From: Halobacteriales archaeon QH_8_67_36
GTDB lineage: Archaea; Halobacteriota; Halobacteria; Halobacteriales; Haloarculaceae
Direction of reading: 5' to 3'
DNA length: 17,878 nt
Assembly: GCA_003021755.1 (NCBI GenBank)
Contig: PXQZ01000104.1
Location: 20,608-38,485 of the forward strand
A program made the translations under genes and the position numbers. Under the pieces are notes generated by a model, which ran no database searches, had not been told where the DNA came from, and worked only from the letters and a program-made list of their open reading frames with translations. Shown in pieces: positions 15,119-17,878 of this stretch. Numbering within the stretch: the first letter of the stretch is position 1; every line of letters starts with the position of its first letter.

Positions 15119-15253
15119 TCACTGCAGGTACGATGGGTCCTCGTCGTCGCAGTTTTCCTCGTGTTTTTTTGCGTCGTCGCGGTCGTCGAACATGAGGCCA
15201 CAGGTCTCACATTCGTACCAAGTCATCTCGTCGCGCTCGGTAGTGACCACCAT
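15119..15253 (-). CDS. C2HC zinc-finger microprotein, 44 aa
   Basis: A 44-residue protein with one zinc-binding motif, Cys-x2-Cys-x12-His-x3-Cys (CETCGLMFDDRDDAKKHEENC, one residue beyond the allowed quote split as CETCGLMFDDRD / DAKKHEENC). It begins MVVTTERDEMTWYE and ends CDDEDPSYLQ. This resembles short haloarchaeal zinc-finger proteins (I recall DUF7128, not certain), which are abundant but mostly uncharacterised. The ATG at 15253 is chosen because AATTTACC lies 23-30 bases upstream; the open frame continues to 15361 without support. It is divergent from the CDC48 gene. Partner and role are unknown; nucleic-acid or protein binding is likely from the fold. Confidence 0.85.
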   Translation of the reverse strand: MVVTTERDEMTWYECETCGLMFDDRDDAKKHEENCDDEDPSYLQ

Positions 15254-15275
15254 GTGAGACACTCTATCGCCGGGA

Positions 15276-15283
15276 GGTAAATT
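15276..15283 (-). promoter_or_regulatory. TATA box for the zinc-finger microprotein
   Basis: Minus-strand AATTTACC lies 23-30 bases before the ATG at 15253. Confidence 0.5.
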
Positions 15284-15418
15284 GTTTTCGCGCGACAGTT
15301 CGTGACGGGTTTGTGGGACGACACCGGACGTGTACGACCGGCCAGCACCGCGAGGAGGCAACAGGCGGCTGACACGACAACGGGAACCCTCAAGGGGGCC
15401 GGAGAGCTAGCCGCTGAC

Positions 15419-17578
15419 ATGAGCGGGAACGGCGGCGATAGCGTCGAACTCACGGTCGAGGGCGCTCACAAGCGCGACGCCGGGCGGGGTATCGCCCGCC
15501 TGCCGGAGTCCGTACGCAGCGAACTGGGCGTGTTGAGCGGGTCGCCGGTCATCATCGAGGGCGAAGGGATGACCGTGGTGAAGGTGTGGCCGGGTGACGG
15601 GGACGGCTCCACGGTCCGCATCGACTCGGACACGCGGGCCAACGCCGGCGTCAACATCGGCGATACGGTTCGGGTCCGGGCCGGGTCGGTGACGGAGGCG
15701 ACGGACATCAGCATCCATCCCCTGAACCCCCTGCCCGGGACGGACGAGTACGCACACATGGTCCGGACGCGACTGGTCGACCAGATGGTCCAGGCCGGCG
15801 AGCGGACCCACATCGACGGGCTGGGGACCTTCGTTGTGCGGACGACGGAGCCTGACGGCGCCGTCCGAGTCACGCCCCGGACGGACGTGTCGGTGTTGCC
15901 GACGATCGACGAGCCCGACGACGGGACCGCTCCCGAGACGGGCAGTACGTCGACCGAAGCGGCGAACGTCCAGCCGGCCGAGACGGCCACCGACGTGAGC
16001 TACGAGGACATCGGTGGCCTCGACGATGAACTGGACCGCATCCGCGAGATGATAGAGCTCCCGCTGTCCGAGCCCGAGCGGTTCCGTGAGCTGGGTATCG
16101 ACCCACCCAGCGGCGTCCTGATGCACGGGCCGCCGGGGACGGGGAAGACGCTCATCGCGAAGGCCGTCGCCAACGAGGTCGACGCCTACTTCGACACCAT
16201 CTCCGGGCCCGAAATCGTCTCGAAATACAAGGGCGAGAGCGAGGAGCGCCTGCGGGAGGCCTTCGAGCGGGCCGGGGAGAACTCCCCGGCGATACTGTTC
16301 GTCGACGAGATAGACTCCATCGCGGGGTCACGCGGCGAGGACGCCGACATGGAGAACCGCGTCGTCGCCCAGTTGCTGACGCTGATGGACGGGCTGGAAT
16401 CCCGCGGCCGCGTGGTCGTCATCGGCGCGACCAACCGCGTCGACGCGGTCGACCCCGCGCTGCGACGCGGCGGGCGGTTCGACCGCGAAATCGAAATCGG
16501 CGTGCCCGACGAGGCAGGCCGGCGGGAGATTCTGGACGTCCACACCCGCGAGATGCCGCTGGCCGACGACGTGGATCTGGACCGCCTCGCCGCCCAGACC
16601 CACGGCTTCGTCGGCGCGGACCTGGCCTCGCTAACGACCGAAGCGGCGATGTCCTCGCTGCGAGCGGCGGGGCAACGGGAGGAGGCGGAATCCGAGGACG
16701 CCGAGGGCGAGGGATCGACGGTGACACAGTCGGATTTCGACGTGGCGCTGGCGGTCGTCGACCCCAGCGCGATGCGGGAGTACGTCGCCGAGACCCCCGC
16801 CGTCTCCTTCGACGACGTCGGCGGACTGAGCGAAGTCAAGCAGACGCTCACGGAGGCCATCGAGTGGCCCCTCGCTTACGACGAACTGTTCTCCGCGACC
16901 AACACCGACCCGCCCAGCGGCATCCTGCTGTACGGGCCGCCCGGCACCGGAAAGACGCTGCTGGCCCGGGCCGTCGCCGGCGAGAGTAACGTGAACTTCA
17001 TCCACGTTGCCGGCCCGGAGATCATGGACCGCTACGTCGGCGAAAGCGAGGAAGCGGTGCGTGAGCTGTTCGAGCGGGCCCGCCAGACCGCGCCGAGCAT
17101 CATCTTCCTCGACGAGATAGACGCCATCGCCAGCCACCGCGGCCAGGGTAACGAGGTGACCGAACGGGTGGTCTCACAGCTGCTGGCCGAACTCGACGGC
17201 ATCACGGAGAACCCCAACCTGGTGGTGCTGGCGGCCACGAACCGCCGGGACATGATAGACGACGCCCTGCTGCGGCCGGGTCGGCTCGAACAGCACGTCG
17301 AGGTTCCGAACCCCGACACCGCGGCTCGCGAGGAGATTCTGGCGGTCCACACCCGCGGCAAGCCGCTGGCCGACGACGTTGCCGTGCCGGAACTCGCGGC
17401 CGAGCTGTCGGGCTACTCGGGGGCCGAACTGGAGGCCGTGGTCCGGGAGGCGTCGATGCTCGCCATCCGCGAGATGGCCGACGAACTCGGTCCGGCCGAG
17501 GCCACCGAGCGCGCCGACGAGGTCCGTATCACCGGCGACCACTTCCGCCGGGCGATGGAGCGGGCCGCCGACCGGTGA
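15419..17578 (+). CDS. cdc48: CDC48/p97-family AAA+ ATPase with two ATPase domains
   Basis: A 719-residue archaeal CDC48 (VAT-like) hexameric unfoldase that would extract and unfold proteins, likely for the proteasome. The N-domain (about 1-185) shows the double-psi barrel start ELTVEGAHKRDAGRGIARLP. The D1 domain has Walker A GPPGTGKT at 237-244, Walker B LFVDEID with Asp296-Glu297, and the arginine-finger region RRGGRFDRE. The D2 domain has Walker A GPPGTGKT at 506-513, Walker B IFLDEID with Asp565-Glu566, and RPGRLEQ. Both domains therefore look ATPase-competent. The linker between N and D1 is an acidic, Thr-rich stretch. No C-terminal hydrophobic-Tyr-X proteasome-docking motif is seen (it ends MERAADR). 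The ATG at 15419 fits the family N-terminus. Haloarchaea carry several paralogues and I cannot say which this is. Confidence 0.95.
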   Translation: MSGNGGDSVELTVEGAHKRDAGRGIARLPESVRSELGVLSGSPVIIEGEGMTVVKVWPGDGDGSTVRIDSDTRANAGVNIGDTVRVRAGSVTEATDISIHPLNPLPGTDEYAHMVRTRLVDQMVQAGERTHIDGLGTFVVRTTEPDGAVRVTPRTDVSVLPTIDEPDDGTAPETGSTSTEAANVQPAETATDVSYEDIGGLDDELDRIREMIELPLSEPERFRELGIDPPSGVLMHGPPGTGKTLIAKAVANEVDAYFDTISGPEIVSKYKGESEERLREAFERAGENSPAILFVDEIDSIAGSRGEDADMENRVVAQLLTLMDGLESRGRVVVIGATNRVDAVDPALRRGGRFDREIEIGVPDEAGRREILDVHTREMPLADDVDLDRLAAQTHGFVGADLASLTTEAAMSSLRAAGQREEAESEDAEGEGSTVTQSDFDVALAVVDPSAMREYVAETPAVSFDDVGGLSEVKQTLTEAIEWPLAYDELFSATNTDPPSGILLYGPPGTGKTLLARAVAGESNVNFIHVAGPEIMDRYVGESEEAVRELFERARQTAPSIIFLDEIDAIASHRGQGNEVTERVVSQLLAELDGITENPNLVVLAATNRRDMIDDALLRPGRLEQHVEVPNPDTAAREEILAVHTRGKPLADDVAVPELAAELSGYSGAELEAVVREASMLAIREMADELGPAEATERADEVRITGDHFRRAMERAADR

Positions 17579-17736
17579 GGTTCGCCCGTGGAAATCGGTC
17601 CTCTGCGTCCGGGTGCGTTCAGCCTCCGAGACGCCAATGGCACGCCGTCTCCACGAGCGACGCCGGCCGTCGGCGAGCCGCCGACCGGACCTAATACTGA
17701 CGGACAACTCTTGCCCGTCGACCGCCAACTGTCATC

Positions 17737-17878
17737 GTGGGTCAGGACACTGCGCGGTTCGGTCACTACACCGACGGCACGTGGGACGACGGCGACGGCG
17801 CCGACACGTTCGAGACGGTCAACCCCGCGACTGGCGAGCGGCTGGCGACGGTCCGGGAGGGCACACCGTCAGACGTAG
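17737..17878 (+). CDS. Aldehyde dehydrogenase, N-terminal part, cut by the window edge
   Basis: From a GTG at 17737 the frame is open for 47 codons to the window end. It reads VGQDTARFGHYTDGTWDDGD, then ADTFETVNPATGERLATVRE. The pattern of an introductory strand, a short acidic turn and N-P-A-T-G-E is the standard N-terminus of NAD(P)-dependent aldehyde dehydrogenases. The catalytic Cys and Glu lie beyond the window. TAATACTG about 40 bases upstream (17693-17700) may be the promoter, giving a leader of about 14 bases. The 158-bp gap after the CDC48 gene otherwise shows no gene. The substrate is unknown. Confidence 0.85.
   Translation, partial: MGQDTARFGHYTDGTWDDGDGADTFETVNPATGERLATVREGTPSDV

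Noticed and set aside
17111..17300. Loss of an arginine finger in CDC48 D2 (RPGRLEQ)
   Set aside because: p97-type D2 domains commonly read R-P-G-R-L-D-Q, so both arginines are kept and the sequence is normal.

Overview
The window is haloarchaeal chromosome. It is GC-rich and its predicted proteins are rich in Asp and Glu. Most genes start about 22-32 bases downstream of an archaeal TATA-like box with no leader. The families are euryarchaeal: archaeal Elp3, GHMP-type shikimate kinase, a two-domain CDC48 ATPase, amphi-Trp and YIP1 proteins, and a PadR/phiH-repressor-like regulator. A member of Halobacteria, perhaps near Haloarcula, is likely, but the genus is a guess.

Layout from left to right: elp3 (-), missing only its stop codon at the window edge; a decayed DHFR/RibD-like remnant and a small Cys-containing ORF (+); a NhaP-type Na+/H+ antiporter (-); a cupin protein (-); a long compound inverted-repeat element; a large Zn-ribbon/S1/OB/DHH RecJ-like protein (-) whose last residues are encoded by that repeat; an 87-aa hypothetical (-); a YIP1 membrane protein (-); a 58-bp tandem repeat; an NADPH-dependent FMN reductase (-); a PhoD-like phosphatase (-); a mutY gene (-) carrying an apparent internal deletion; a 109-aa hypothetical (+); a C-terminal remnant of a DUF4010/MgtC membrane protein (-); a PadR regulator (-) divergent from an amphi-Trp protein (+); a 376-bp gap holding a candidate structured RNA (-); shikimate kinase and chorismate mutase overlapping as one transcript (-); a DUF5796-like protein (+) with a terminator; a 44-aa C2HC zinc-finger protein (-); a CDC48-family AAA+ ATPase (+); and the first 47 codons of an aldehyde dehydrogenase (+).

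Most genes are single housekeeping units with their own promoters. The only clear operon is the aromatic amino-acid pair, shikimate kinase to chorismate mutase, joined by an ATGA overlap. I see no defence system, prophage, CRISPR array, tRNA or rRNA gene.

The unusual signal is small-scale decay and rearrangement. The MutY has lost the segment with its catalytic Asp. The DHH protein runs into a repeat hairpin. Two genes are fragments. A 58-bp repeat duplicates the region around a stop codon. The best candidate for something undescribed is the three-stem RNA at 12964-13065, whose predicted 5' end falls the right distance from a strong TATA box.
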